Shown: piece by piece, positions 20,501 through 35,500 of the stretch
Layout: each line of letters opens with the position of its first letter
Numbering within the stretch: the first letter of the stretch is position 1
Virus record (IMG/VR): IMGVR_UViG_3300035670_000075
Span: 1-64,000 of that record
Source: a virus
Reading direction: 5' to 3' (one strand)
DNA length: 64,000 bases
Program-made: the position numbers and the translations under genes
Notes under the pieces: model-generated
Databases searched by the model: none
The model's input: the letters and a program-made list of their open reading frames with translations, nothing else
What the model was told of the DNA's origin: nothing

Positions 20501-23500
20501 GCATTGCGCTTATTGATTGCTCTGGTTTCACTGTCGAACAACCCCATCCATGTATCATGAACAGATTGCCATGCGCCGGAAAATGTAGATACGATTGAAG
20601 TACCCAAGTCAGCCCAATACGACTTGACCATATCGAGATTGCCAAACCCGCCAGTTACAATCCCAAGCATACTTTGGTTTGCAATGCCTTCTTGCTCTTG
20701 AGCGATGTTTTTGAATAGCTCGTTATTGCGTTTTCTTGCTTCGGCAAGATTATTTTCTTCGGCGATGAACTTGTTATATTCAGCGAGCATTGCGGATGCT
20801 TGTTTGGCCTGCTCTTTCAATGAATCATCGCCAGCGAGATATTTGCTGATAACCTGTTTTTGCTGCGCAGCCTGCAAATCGTACAAAGACTTAGCTTGTT
20901 CAAGCGTTGCTTTCGCGCCGATGTCGCGGCGTATTTTCTCAAGCTCAAGCGCATGTCCGGTTAATTTTGACAGTGCAAGCTCATCTCTTGCCGCCTGAAT
21001 CTTAGACTTGTAACTGTCAGTAAGCTCTTTTTGTGCTCTTACAGCATCTTCAGCAGCCATCTTGCGTGCTTTCTCAGCGTCCACCTGATCGTATATCGTC
21101 TCAGTTAGCATGATGGTTTCAGCATCGACACCTTGTAGTTCGGCTTGGTATTTTGCCCACCCTCTCTCTGTCATGCTTTCTTGCAATAATTTTTCTTGCG
21201 CCGCCGCAAGGTACTTGGCTGATTCAGATTGATCTCTTTTGGAGACAAGATTCATCGCCACATCGACACTGATATTTTGACGCAACAAATCGTCAACGAA
21301 TTTGTCACGCTCGCTCATTCCGGCTTGTGCAATCGCCTTCTCCGTGTCTTGAATCGCCTTAAGCGCCTCTTTTTCTGCTTGTGCGCGTTGCTTAGTTGCT
21401 TCCGCAGCCTGCTCAAGTTCTTCTCGCTCTTTGATAACCGCTTGGAGGCGTTGCAGATGAATATTGTTATTTCCAGCGCCAATCTCTCTTAAGGTAGAAA
21501 TAGCATCAGATGTATTTAGCTCGTCTTTCTTAAGCTTGTTGATGTCCTGCTGAATCTCTTTGATTGCTTCTTTAGCAACACGCTCTTGCATGAGAGACGC
21601 AACAACTTCTATTTCACGCGCAACCGCATCAGCACCAAGCGCATCTGAGCCGCCAATGCCAAACCAGCCTTCTTTGCCTTTTGCTAACGTATCGCGCAAC
21701 TCATTTAGCTTAATCATTTCGTCTGAAAATCCAAGCTTGCCGATCTCTTTGTCAAGCTTTTCAATTTCCTTGCGCTGTTCTTGAGCTACTTTTTTCGATT
21801 CCTTGCTGAGTGACTGTATTTCTTCCGCAATCTTGCGCTGACGCAATGATTCAGCAGCGTCTACCGCCGCTTGATTAACCTGTTTGACGGCAACGGCAAG
21901 TTCGTTTTCCTTGTCTATGATGCGGCGCAAATCATTATCGACATACTCAAGTGATTTCTGAAACTCGTCGTTAGCAACTGGCTTGCCTCCGGCTTTTGGC
22001 ATGGAGACTTCAGGTATTGATAATTCGGGCTTGCCGAACAACGATTTAACCCAGTCAATTGCGCCGCTGAACGCAGACTTAACGGCGTCCCAAAGGTATT
22101 TTGCTCCATTGGTAATACCTTCGGAAAACGCTTGCATCATGCCCATGCCGCTTGCGGTCAGGCTTGAGAACGGGCCTTCTTTAGCGTCAGAACCGGGGAA
22201 TAGATTCCACACCCAGCCGAATACGCCGCTAATCGCATCCCACAGAGATTGTGCTGCGGATGCCACGCCTTCGGCAATCGTGGTGATAATTGCCGCGCCG
22301 ATGCCGAGCGTAGCTTTTGGTATTGCGAGCAAAGTACCAACAATAAGCTTTCCGACTTTATAAAGACCATACAAAGCCGCAACCAGAACAGCAACACCGG
22401 CAGCAACCGCCAAAACAGTCGCCGTCACAGGGCTTGTGGCAACCATGACCGCTAACGCCCACCCACGCCAAATAGCCGTACCTTTTATGAGCGTCAGCAT
22501 GGATGCTTGCGTCACTTTGCTTGCCGCGATTTGTGCAAGTTGATATGCTGTTACCGCAGTTCTAGCAAGGATATAAGCATTCTGCATGGCAAGCATAACA
22601 ACCGGGACGCCAACGAAAATACCAATAGACCAGGCGATAGTGTTTGCCAATACCTTGTGTTCTTCGGCAAATGCAGCCCAATCGTCTTTTAGTGCGGCAA
22701 TTAACGTGAATGCGATACTTAATCTTGCTGCCATCAATTGCATAGGCGTCAATGTCGCCATAAATGCAACGATAGCAGGGATAGCGAACATCTTGATTGC
22801 AGTGTAAGCGCCCATGATACCAGCGGTAATCATCACCAGCATTTGTCCGCCTTCACCAAGTCCGTTCCACAGGTTGTAAAGCGAACTTCCAATGTCTTTG
22901 ATAGCCAGCCAAACTGACTGCACCGCGCTTAAAAGCTCTTCTCTGAAAGCCCACGCCAACTTAACAACAGCAACCGCAAACCCGCCCCAAATACCGGCAG
23001 CCGCACCGAACTTCATGGTCAGCGCAAGAATAACCAGCATGTCAGCAGATATGGCTTTGACAATATTTTGAACCGGACTCCACATGCCATTCCAGCGTGC
23101 GGCGATGGACTCAGAAAGCAGTTTTATTTCATCGAAGATACCGCGAAGCTTATCAAACGCCGAACGCACCGGAGCAATCAACCCATTCTCAGTCGTCTTA
23201 AGCCAATTGATAAAGCCTGTCCACAGACCTTTTGCGTATTGAATCGCGCCGTCAAGACCGGATTGCACCGCGCCTTTGACGGTGGTGAAGGCGGCTTTGA
23301 ATGCGTTGCCGATGCCGTCGGTGACAGTTGCCAAGTTAAGTGACGGCAGTTTGATTTCAGGCAGCTTGAAAGCACCCAAGCTTGGCATCTTGGCGTTGAG
23401 CGAAAGCCCGCTAACGGCTGACTTGATTTGCGCCACGCCTTCACGGATGGGTTCTACGGCGCGGACGATGTTTTCACCGAAGGCGTCAAAGATGGCGCTG

Positions 23501-26500
23501 ATGCCGCGTTTCAGTCCGTTGGAAATAAACTTGATGGCGCGGGTAGCGAAGGTCAGTTCGACCAGCAGTGCTTTGAGTGCGTCTTGCACACGCGGCGGCA
23601 GGCTGTGGAATGCGCCTGAGATATTATTACCAAGCGCCACAGCGCCTTGCGCCAATGGATTATTGGATGCGGCAAGCGCTGCACCGGCAGGCGCGAGGGC
23701 GGAGATTATGCCACCAGTTACGCCGTCGAACACCCACACGTTGCCTTTGGTAATATGCTCTCCGGTAGTTTGCGTGGCGTGCAGTAATGCGCCCGTCACC
23801 TCGGATGAGAAGGTGTCTCCAATCGCCAGCGCCAGACTACTCAGCATGTCGGTGAACAGTTTGTAGAGATAATCCACCCCATCCCGCACCGCAACCGCAG
23901 CCACATCAAACATACCACGCAGCGACACCAACATGGCGCTGTAATCCATGCCGGAGAACAGGGTTTGCAGGCTTTGTTGCGCTTGAGTAGCGAAATTTGC
24001 AACGTAACTCATGGAATTTGTGAAATTTTCACGAATTTGACGAGTTACGGCGTCCAAACTGGAAATTAACGGCGCGACCCACGGCGAACTGGAGAACGCA
24101 ACCAGCGCCGCTTCCATGATGCCGAGGTATTTTTTGACGGTATCGACCATGTACATGAACTCGAATTTAATGTCATCCATGTTGTTCATGATGTACTCAA
24201 AGGCGAACATAAACGCCATTTCCATCGCCATCGCGCCAATCATTCCAGTGGCGAATGACGCCGCCAGCGCCACGCCTTTCAGCGCAAAGCTCATGGTTTT
24301 CAGTCCCGCGCTTCCGGCTTTGGTGAGCGTGGGGAAGCGGGATAGTTGTTGATTGACGAGTTGCGATTGGTGCGTGGTGTTGGTCAGTTCTTTGTTGTAG
24401 GCGGCGATGCCTGGTGCTGCGTCACCATAATTGGCGATTGGCGACTGGCGATTGGCGACTGACCCCATCCCACCCACCGGCGCACCATGCACCGTCGCAC
24501 GGAATGCCTCAGCAAACGCCTCGCGGCTATTGGTTTTGGCGTAGGCACTGACTTGGGCGAATGCGTCCTTGTTGGCGGCTACAAACGCGGCGTGGCGTTT
24601 GCTGTCGGTGCGTGACAGGTGGTTGTCGAGGGCGTGACCGGCTTCGTGACTGAGTACAGCCAAGTTATCCGCCATTTTTGACATCTTGAACGCGGCTTTA
24701 TTGAGGAAAATATCGGTCTTGCCGGTAGTTTCATTGTAGCGTGCCAGTCCGGGCGTGACTTCGCCGCGTTGCAGGCGGTCTGCGGCTACGTCAGGGCGCA
24801 GCATCGACAGTTCGCGCTCGCCGAACTTGGTCAGTTTGACTTCGCCAATCGCTTTGCTCAGTTCCGGCACGCGGGCTTTGAGGTCGGCAAGGTGTGCGTC
24901 AACCTGCTTCTGCATTTTGGACGTGGATTGGCTGTAGCCGCACACGGGGATGCATTTGCCGGTTTTGATACCGCGCGCGGGGTCGGCAGTGTTGGATTTG
25001 AGTTTTGATTCTAGGGCGCGTAGTTCCTTATTGGTTTCATCACGAAACTCTTGGTTGCGCTTGATGTTTCTTTGTAGCTCTGCTCTTTCTTTAAGTTCAT
25101 CAGTGCTAAGCGGAGATTTCTTTTCCTTTCTGGTCAATGCGCCAAGTCTGTTTGCGAAAGCTCTGTTTTCTTTAGTGAACAGATCGAGCTTGGTGTTTAG
25201 CCTTCTGATCTCATGCGTAAGCGCAGTAATCTCTCTAATCGTCGCAGAGTCCTCGCCAAGCATCTTCTTGAATTCAGCGTTGGTGTTTTTAATCGGCAGT
25301 TCGCTATCCACTCTGCGTTGCGGCAAAGAATCTATCGAGCGTATCGTAGTGCCTTTGTAGTACGGCTCAATCTGCTTAAGCGCAGACAAAGCCTCCTTGC
25401 CTTCTTTGTTGATAGTGCGCAAGTGTTCGTTAAGCAGGTTTACCCTGTCGTGATTGGCTTTGATTTGTTTTGATATTAAATCAGATTCTTCTTTGTTTTC
25501 TTTAGCGCGCTTTTTGTCCCACGCCAAGTCGCTGTTACGCATTCCAAGTGAGCGAATTTCTTTCTCTACGCTTTCTTTATAGGTCTTCAGTCCGTAGACT
25601 TGGTTTTCGTAAAAACGCACATCAGCAGCTTTGCTGCTTTCACGGTAAACGTCGAGTTGGCTTTGCAGCTTACCTTCTGCGTCAAGTCTCTCTTTTACGC
25701 CATGACCAGCACCAATTGCTATGCGCTGCTGTTCTTGCACGTAATACCTGTCAAGCGCATCAAGCGACGCGGCACGTTTGGCGCGAATGGTTTTTTCTTG
25801 CAGGTCGTAAGTATCTTCCAGTGCGTCAATGCTAAACTTGACTGGCATCAGGCTCTTTCCGGCTTCATCCTTACCGCGTAAGTTGCCGACGAGTAATTGT
25901 TCAAGATAAGCACGCTCACGCTTTGACTGCATTTTTTTGAATGCGGTCAGTGCGGCTTGATGCTCGGTAACGAAGTTGCTGACAATCTGCTTGCGCATTT
26001 GCTCACGCAACGCCATAAACTCCTTGGTCATCTTAGGTGACTTACCCGGCGCTCTTGCCTCAAAGACTTTGACGCCTGATTTTTCGGCTTGGAGCATTGA
26101 CTCCTGAGTGGCTTTGTTGAGTAGGTTCTTGCCTTTCAGGTTTTGCGCCTTGGCGCGTTGCTCAGACTCGAATAAGTCAAGTTCTTTGTCCAAGCGACCG
26201 CGATAGTCCGTCAGTTTTTTATTGATGTATTCGTTAAGCGGTATTGGTTCTTTGCTGCCACTTGGCTTAACCATCTTATCGACAGACGCAATAAGCCTAT
26301 TGCGTTCTTCAGACAGACCGCCCCACATGGCTTGGATTTTTCTTTCCGTCTCTTTGTTGAATTTGTTGATTTGAGATAGGTTGAGTTTCTGGAGTTGCTC
26401 AAGTTCAGACAATGTTGCCGCGTATCTCTTTGGCTTGAATTTAGGCTGAATAGGGTCATAACTTTTCACCGTGGAATAGAAGTCGGCATCATTCTTCCAG

Positions 26501-29500
26501 TGCGTTGCAGGTTTTTTTGTTTGCTTGGTAAATGCGTAGCCGTCAACATCAATGCCTTTGCGTGCAGATGCGGTCTGCTTAACTGCCTTAGTGACTTTCT
26601 GCTGTTCATTAACCACTGATTCCGTGGTCTTTGCAGTCTTAACTGTTGCGCTGTTAATGCCCTGCATAACACGAAGCTGCTTTTCATGTTCGGAAATAAG
26701 CTTTTTCTGAAACTCGATTGCCTTCGCAATATTTCTGGTTTTTTGTGAGTCACCAAGTACGGCATTAAGTTTTTCAGCCTTGCGCTGCATAATTGCCAAC
26801 TCTTCGTTGGCAACTCTAATTCTGTCAGCCAACCTTGCCGCAGAATCCTGTCTGGTTTGCGTGGTTTCTTCAGTCCTTAGTTTAAGGATGCCAACATTTG
26901 ACGCCGATTGATAATCAGCCATGCGCTGAGAAAAAACACCTTGCTGACTTCTCACTGCCTCGTCAAACAGCGCCTTTCTTCCCGCTGCAATAGCCGCCTT
27001 TCTCGCCTCACGCTCAGCCTTGATATTATTCATCACCACAGCATGTTCGCGCTTGCGGTTGGCGATATACTCTTCCACCCCGTCATTAGAAAGCGCAGCG
27101 CGCTTCAGCAACCACTTCGGATTGGTGATGCGCTTCATGGCGACATCCCAGCGCTTGAAGAAGTTCTCAATCATCTTCCCAAAATCAAACCAAATCGCCT
27201 TGCCAGAAGCCTTTTCAGCAACCGCTTTATAATGCTTGTCGATAACGCGCTGCTGCTTGCTCAGCACATCTTCCAGGTTCATGCCTTTACGCACGCCGCG
27301 ATTGACGATTTTCGCCAGTTCGTCGTCGGCGGATTTACCCCAAAAGCCTTTGCCTTGTTTGCGCAGATTGTCTTCGATTGCCTGGCGCTGTTTCTTCAGG
27401 CTTTCCAGTTCGCCTTTGACCAAATCGCGTTGCGCTTTGGCAGACAAGATGCGCGCGGAAGCTTCGTCGCTGGCGAGTTGATAGCCGCGCTCTTGGTTTC
27501 TGAACAGTTCATGCGATGCCGATCTTAGCTCGCCACTGGCTTGCTTGTAGTGCTTCGGCATATCCTTGTGGACTTGCGCCCAGTCTTTTGCCGACAGTCT
27601 ATGTGTGCGCTCGTATTTCTCCAGAATCTCAGTCATGCGCTTGGCTTCGGCTTTGCCGCTGAAGCCCTGATGATCCATTGTCTTGCGCCCGTCGGCTTTT
27701 TCCTTTTCCAAGAAAGCGACGCGCTGGAGTAATTCGATAGCCGCTTTATCATTGACGCGAGCGGCTTTCATCACCTCGTCATCAATGCTGACGCGGCGAC
27801 CTTTGCGCGGTTGAGTGAAGCTACTGTCACCCAGTACAGCGCCCTTGCCATACTTACTGATTTCAGATGACAACTCACGCTGCATCTGTGACAGTTTGTT
27901 AATCCGGTTAATGGTTTCAGTGAGTTTCTGTTGTCCGTCACCAAAGTTTACGTCTGCTTTGAACAAGCGCGAGAAGATGCCTTGTGAGCGTCCGACACCA
28001 TCATTCACGCCGTCGCTGACGCCCTTGCTGATTTTGTCGGCAATGTCACTGGACTTAAACAGGTTGCCAACGCTCTTGCGTGCCGACTTGCTACCCTTAG
28101 CAACGCCAGCGCCGAAGCACTTGGAAATATCTTTGTTGTTACAGAACGCGCCGCGTAAGATTTCGTTGGCGTTCTTCGCCCCCGCCAGCATGTTCTTGCG
28201 CACGGTCTTGTCGTCAACACCAAACGCCATGAGGATCGGGTTTTTGTTGATGTAGTCGGCGGCTTTGGCTTTGGCGGATGCCATGCGTTTCCAGTTGAAT
28301 GCCCATTTAACAGCCAATGCCGTCAACACACCGCCAAGCAGGATCAGCGCGCCGATGAGGTAGGTTTTGATGGTTTCGGCAATGTCTTGTGTTGCGCCGA
28401 TGAAGTCGTGCGCAAATCCTGATACATCAATTCCAAATACTTCTTCGATATACGCAGCAAATAACTTGAATGGTGATGAAATAATTTGGAGAAAACCGGC
28501 AAGTTCAGACAGGTAGTTTATTAACGCAAGGATAACGCCGATTGGCGTTGCAAGCGCGTTAGAGATAGCCGTCAACAATACGTCAATAACCTTGAATACA
28601 ACGACAATCTCATCATGGAACACAGCCAAAGCACCCAGCGCAGTACCGCCAAGCGTGCTGAAAACCATGAACAGATTGGCGGACGCGGCTGCGGCGAGAA
28701 AACTTGCGGAGGTGAATATTGCCAAGCTACCGACAATGGCGATAACCGAGTAGCGGAATACCGTGTTGTTTTCCCACAGGTCGGCAATGGTTTGACCGAA
28801 CTGCGCAATCTCACCACGGAAGGCGTAAATCACGCGAATCAGTCCAATAACAACTGGCGCAAGCGGGTGAATCATGAATGCCAACGCAAGATTGGCAAAC
28901 TCGAAGCTAAGCGCAGAGAATACTTTTTGCCCAAGATCACCCATTGATTCCCAAGTGCCAATGATAGCTTCAGAAAACCAAAGTATTTTTGCAGCAGCAA
29001 AAGAAACAGCACCGGCTAACATATAAGCAACCGCAACTGGCGCGCCTAAATTAATAGCCAGAGAAGCCGTTGCAACTGACGCAGATATAATTGCAATACC
29101 TTTCAAAGCGAAAATAATAGCGCTAAATATTTTATCTAAAGTTGACGACTGGCTTCTGAGATCGGAGATTATTGATAGGATGTTTTGCCCAAACAGTCCG
29201 GCTTCTTGGTTTAACGTATCAAAGATGTTTTTGGCTTTATCTTGCTTTGGCATTTCACTCAAGGCTTCCCAGGCTTTGTCTATAGAACCCGTAAACTCAA
29301 TGATCGACATGACGATATAGCCAATTGCAGAACCAAAAGCCAATGCTGCAATCGTTGGCGCGCCAAAACTTACGGCGGCAGCCGCAGATGCTAAAGAAGA
29401 AATCCCAATTATCAGGTATTGAATTGCTACGCTGGCGTATAAAGTGCCTTTACTTAATTCCATGTAGAATGACTTAATGCCTTCTTGAACACGCACTCTG

Positions 29501-32500
29501 GTTGAATCAAGGTTGCGAAATACTCTGGTGAATTTGTTTATCGCTTCGTTTGCGCCATCTATTCCGCCAATGTAGTCGGTTATACGATCTTTCAGTTCCA
29601 GCAATTCTTTACTAAAAAACGACAGCAACAGCACGATCAGGCTCAGTGTCGATGTCGCTGGGTTAAGCATCAACAAGAACGATGCAAAGCCCATGATCTG
29701 CTGCAAGCCCGCTGCCGTACTTGCGGTGTCTGATAGCATATCGACAAACGCGCTCCACAACAGAGAAAAGTCGCCAATATCCCTCATCACCACGGCAAAT
29801 GAGGCGGGTACTTCCTGATAGACGCGAGACAGTCTGATCAGCGCATCCGCAAACATAAAGATAACGGGAATGCTGACGCCAAAGGTGCGCAGCATGAACT
29901 GGTCAACTTGCGCCAGCGCGGTGAGGAACTGGAACGACACCATTGATAAGTCGCGGAAGGCGTTAGCCAGCATTGGGAAAATTGCCAGCGCCGCTTTACT
30001 CAGGGTCGGGATTGACTTGAATAGCGCAGCGAAGAAGCGTCCGATTTGCTCCCACGCAGAACCTTGACCAAGCCTGACCAGTTGCGCATTCAGTGCGTCG
30101 ATAAAGTAGTTCAACGGCTGAATGAACATGCGATTCATCAAAAATTGCAGGTGGGTAGCGTTTTTCGGCCAGACGGCGGTGAAGATTTCCAGTACGCTTT
30201 CTGCCACTTGGCTTAATATCGGACCCCACTGGACGATGGTGCGAGATAGTGCGGGGAATCTTGATGCCAACGTGTAGGTGAAGTCATCAACGCCAGCCAA
30301 GATTGCCGCCCAAATACGCGGTTGGTTTTTGGCGAATGAGTTGGTGACGTTGTAAATCTGTTTCAGGTTTGCATGTAATGTCGCACGAACGCGATCAACT
30401 TGCCCGTAAGTGCTGGTAGCATAGGCTTTCTTGCTCATCAGGTTTTGCGGGAACAAGGCAACCAACAGCACTTTAGCCAAGTCTGCTACGGGTATCTTGT
30501 GCGTCATCAAGAACTGCAATCGCTTGATGGCCGCAAAGTACGCCGGATATACCGCATTGACCAGCGAGTAATTGAAGTAATCGTGAACTTTGCCGCCGAC
30601 ACCGAAAATACTCAGCGCCCAGTCGCGCACATGGGTTAGGAAGATATGCGCAAAGGGGAATTGCTGCATCAGGTTATTGGTCAGCGTAATCAGGCTGCGC
30701 AAAACACTGGCGAAAATTTGCAGTGAGGCGTGATGTAGTGCTTCAGCCAGCGTGTAAAACGCTGCACGCAGTTGTCTCCAGGCGCGAAGGTTTTTGATGT
30801 AGCGCATCAATCCGCCCATCTCGCCAAAATACATGCGCCCGATTTCTTGGAACATGCCGGAAAGCAGGAACAGCGATACCATCTCGAAATTAAAGATAGC
30901 CTCTTGCAGCAGCGTCCCCATGTCGCCAAACAAATCTTTAATCAGCCCACCAAAAGCGTTACCCATATCAGCAAAGAAATTGCCGTTGACGAAGGCGGTA
31001 AAGAAGTTGCGGGTGAAGCGCAAGAGTGACCGGGTAACATTGACAGTGAAGTTATCAATGGCATCGATAAAGTTGGTGGCAGCTTTGGCGATCAGCGTGG
31101 CTACGCCAAGCAATGCGGCGACGAGCGTATCAAGCAATGCTTGCTTGATGTCGAAGTTGCCGAAGCTCAGGCTTTTCTGTAGGCGACCTAAAGCACCGCC
31201 GATTTCCTTGCTGGTTTTGTCACCTCTAAACGCTGTATCAAGCTCGTCAGAAATCCACTCGCCAATCCATACTACTGGTGTCAACAGACCTTTCTGCTGT
31301 GCCAACACGCTGTCAGCCGCGTCATGCACGGCGGCAACCGCGTCACCAAAGAAGCCGTAAGCAGACTCTTTGATGTCAACGGTTTTCTGTTCACCCATCG
31401 CAATTGACAGGTATTTAGACGGCGCGAATTGCCCAGTCGTGAGGTCGTAAATGCCTTGCCCGGTGGCATTAAGGAAGTTCTTCACGTAGCCGGTCAGGAA
31501 TACGGAAGTCATCGCCGTGCCAAAGGAGATAGCGCTAAGCGATAGCGCCCCATTGAAGCCAGCGAATAATGGTGCGACAACCGGCATGAACTGCGCGATG
31601 GTAATGCCAGCAATGCCGATAGCCATTGCTTTAACGATGAGATCGGCAATCAACTCCCATCTGATGCTGCCGACATACTGCGCAAATCCGCGCCAAATAT
31701 TCGCCAGCGCATCACCAAACGCCGCAAAAGCTGCCGTGCCGTCAAAGATTGACAGCCCAAGCGCGGCAAACGAAATGACCAGCGTATCGAATAATGCGCC
31801 AAGCAGTTTAAGTGGAATCAGCGCTACCTTGACTGAATTCGCGAACGATTCAAATGTGACGCGCCCATCAAACAGCGCGCTAAGCGACAGCATTTTATCG
31901 AACGCCACACCGAATACGATGCCAACGGCGGCAGATAGCGACGGTCCAGCACCGAGGAAGCCAAAGGTAAACGTGTTGAGTAATGATGCCCCGGCTTTGT
32001 CGATAGTCGAGAACGGGCCTTCTTTGGCGGGGGAGTGCGGGAACAGTCTGTCAACCCATGCGAACACGTCAACAATGGCTGTCCACAGGTTTTGTGCTGC
32101 GCTGGTGACGCCAGCGGAGAAGGTTTCGATGAGCGAGGCACCGAATGCGCTGTAATCAAAATTCATTGCTGAGTACAGCACACCGCCAATAATCAGCATT
32201 GATTTTTTGATAGCAGCAGCAACCGCAATTTCAACCACGCTCAGTATGGCGAAACTTTGCTGTATCGCCATTGCCGTCGCCTGTTTGCCATACGCAGACA
32301 GCGCTTTCAGTAGCAATTGCGCGCCAGGAATCGACAATCCAGCAGAGATCAGATTAACCACCCGATACCCAAGTGCCGCCCAGTCGATTTCCTTAACCCG
32401 CTTGGTGAGGTCGGTGAAGATGCCAAGCAGCGCATCACCGAGCACACTGAAACGGAATTCGCCCTTGAACAGCGTATTGATTGCCGCCGCGACAGTGCCG

Positions 32501-35500
32501 ATTAAGCGCCCGGCGATAACCAACAGGTGAACCAACGCACCCAAACCGCCAGCCATGAGTTGCATGGCGTGGGCGGCGAAGCGGAATGCTTCGGCAAGAC
32601 CTTTGCCGAGCAGCATACCAACACCCTCTCCGGCGCTGGCAAGTCCGACGAGTTCGACTTGCGCCGCGCCTGCGGTATCCATCATCAGCAGTAAACCGGC
32701 GACGGTTGGCGCAACGGCAACAGCCAGCGGCTTGAAGGCTTCGACGAGCGGCTTCATGGATTGCGCCATGTTGTTCAGAAAGTCGGTATCGTGAAAGGCC
32801 GAGAAAACCCCGCTTAGATGGTCGCCAAACACGCGCAATTCTGCGCTGACAATTTTCAGCGACGGCAACATGCCCTGCATCAGTCCGGTGAAGAACGGCT
32901 CAACTGCAATCCAAGCGCGGGCGAAACCCTCGCCAGCCGCGCGACCGAATGAGGCAAAATAACCAATCGCCACGCCCATTACGTCGATGGTAGCGACCAG
33001 CAGTTTCGTCCAGCCGTCAAGCGCTGCCATGAGCACGCCGCCGATGATTTTGCCGAGGAAGTGGGCGGAACCGGCGAAGAATACCAGGGTGCTGCGGCTG
33101 TCTTGGCTGGCAGCATCAAGCCCTAACAGCATGGACACAAAGCGCTGCACGGCGGCGATGACGGGGGCAAGCGCAGTGGTGATCGGCTCGAAGGCGGCGG
33201 CTAGAGCGCCTTGGATGGTCAGTAGAGCATCACCAAGCGGGCTGAGTGCGTCGAGCAAACCTTTGCCGAAGTAGATTGCCATGTATTTGCCGACTTCAGC
33301 GGCAAAGGCAATCACGTTGCGCAGCGGGCGTGTCAGCAGTTCTACATAACCAGCGGCAACCGCCGCAACTTCACCCATAAACTTGAATGCATTGGTCAGG
33401 CGGATGATTCCGTTTGTACCTGACTGCGTAAGGAATCTGAGCGCAGGAGAAAGCCCTGAGTAAATCGTCAACTGAAGCTCTGACAATGCTGATTTATACA
33501 ACCGCACATCGCCAGCCAGGTTTTCCAGGCGGGTTTTCGCCATCATTTCAGAGGTTTGGCTGTCAACATTCTTCAGGCTGTCGGCGTAACTCCCCATTTC
33601 CTTAGTCGCGCTACCAGTGGCTTTAACCAGCACATCCATTACGGTTAGCGCGTTCATACCGAAAATGCGCTTGTAAATACCTGCTCTATCAGCCTCATCC
33701 AAGTGCGCTGTGCGCTCTCTGATCTCCGTGAGGAGTTCGGTCATGGACTTCATGCCGCCCGTGGAGTTCTTGGCGCTGACACCGATTGCGCTTAATGCGC
33801 CGCCAACATCGTCAGCCAAGGCTTCGAGGTCGCCGATGTCGTCACCGGCTTCAATCATTTGGTTGGCAAATTTCTGAAAATCTTTATCGGCAATCTTGGT
33901 CGGTGCTGCCAGGCGCAGTAATGCTTGGCGTAAGGCTGTGCCTGACATGGAGCCTTTCAGTGCGGCGTCGCCAGCCAAGCCGATTGCGGCTGACATTTCT
34001 TCAAACGACATACCCAGTGATTCTGAAATTGGCGCGACGTACTTGGCTGATTCGTAGAACTGTTCGAGATTGACGTTACTGGTGCTCATCACTTTGGCGA
34101 ATACATCGACCATGTGCGGCAGTTCGTCAACGCTCTTGCCGAAGCCTGTCATCAGGTCTGATACGATGTCTGATGTCCGCGCCAACTCAGTGCCACCGGC
34201 AGCGGCGAGATTCAGCACCTCGCCTGTAGATTTCATGATTTGCTGCGTGCTGAAGCCGGCCATCCCAAGGTAATATTGCGCGTCTGCCGCTTCTTTAGCG
34301 GTAAATGCGGTTGCTTGCCCCAGGCTGCGTGCCTGGTCTTCCAGTAGCTTAAGCTCTTTGCGTCCGTCTCCGGTATTGATGTTGATACCTTTGACGGCGG
34401 CGACACTGGCAATCGCTTCCTCGAACGCCATGCCAGTATTGACAATGGCATCGAAGCTCTTGGTGAGCGTGCGAAAACCAACCACAGCCGCCGCGACCGC
34501 ACCGCCGACCAAGGCTGTTTTGGCAATCAGGCGACCCAAAGAGGCTTCGCCAACCTTGGCGCTGCCGGACATGTCTTTGATGTCGGCGTTAAATTCTTTG
34601 ATGTGTTTGCCGGATGTTTGATAGGCGGATGCCGCGCCGGACTTGAACGAACCCCAAAAACCTGCGAGTTGCGCCGGGGCTGATTTTAGGAATGAAGCAA
34701 AGCTTGAGAATGCGTCTTTGAAGGAGAAATTTTTGATGAAATTCGCAATGCCGCTACCAGCGCTGCGGAGCATAGTGACGAAGTTGGCGACTGTCAGTTG
34801 GCTGCGATCAAAGTTCTGCGCCATCGTCCACGCGGCGACGCTGGTGGCAATGATTTTGGCTTGGACGAACGAGGCGATACGCGCCAGCCTGTCTAAGCTG
34901 ACGTATGAAATTACTAAAATATTGTTCAAGCCGGAGAGCGTTTGCATGATCACACTGACTTTGGTAAACGTGTTCATGCTTTGCGCCAACCCGTAAGTGG
35001 CAACGGCAAGCTTAGCAATCTCCTCACGGTTGCGAACTGCACTAACCGCCATGCTTGCCAACATTAAACTGTGACCACTGCTGGCGGCGGTCGCCTCGCG
35101 GGTGGCTGCGGTGTTTTCTTTTAACGCTTGGGTATCTGCTTGCGTGTTCGCGGCAACAGGCGCAGGTAGAGCCGCAATTTTTTCTCTCTCGGCACGAAGT
35201 TCTTGGAAAGACTTGATGAGTTCTTCATTCGCCTGCTTCAGTTTTTGCGTAGAAGTCAATGCGTCGTCGAGTGCTTTGACGCCGTCTCCATCGACAGACA
35301 CGGTGATTTTTTGATTGATTACCGCCGTCCCGCCAATCCCTGCTGCCTTTTTGCCGGTCTTGTCCAGTTCTTTGTTGAGTTCACGCACTTGCTTGGTGAT
35401 GTTGCCGATAGCGGACGCGGATTGGTTTAGGCTTTTCGCGTCTAGTGCGCCACTGACTTTGACGGCATTCTTCTGGAACTGCTCGAACTCGCGTGCGGTT

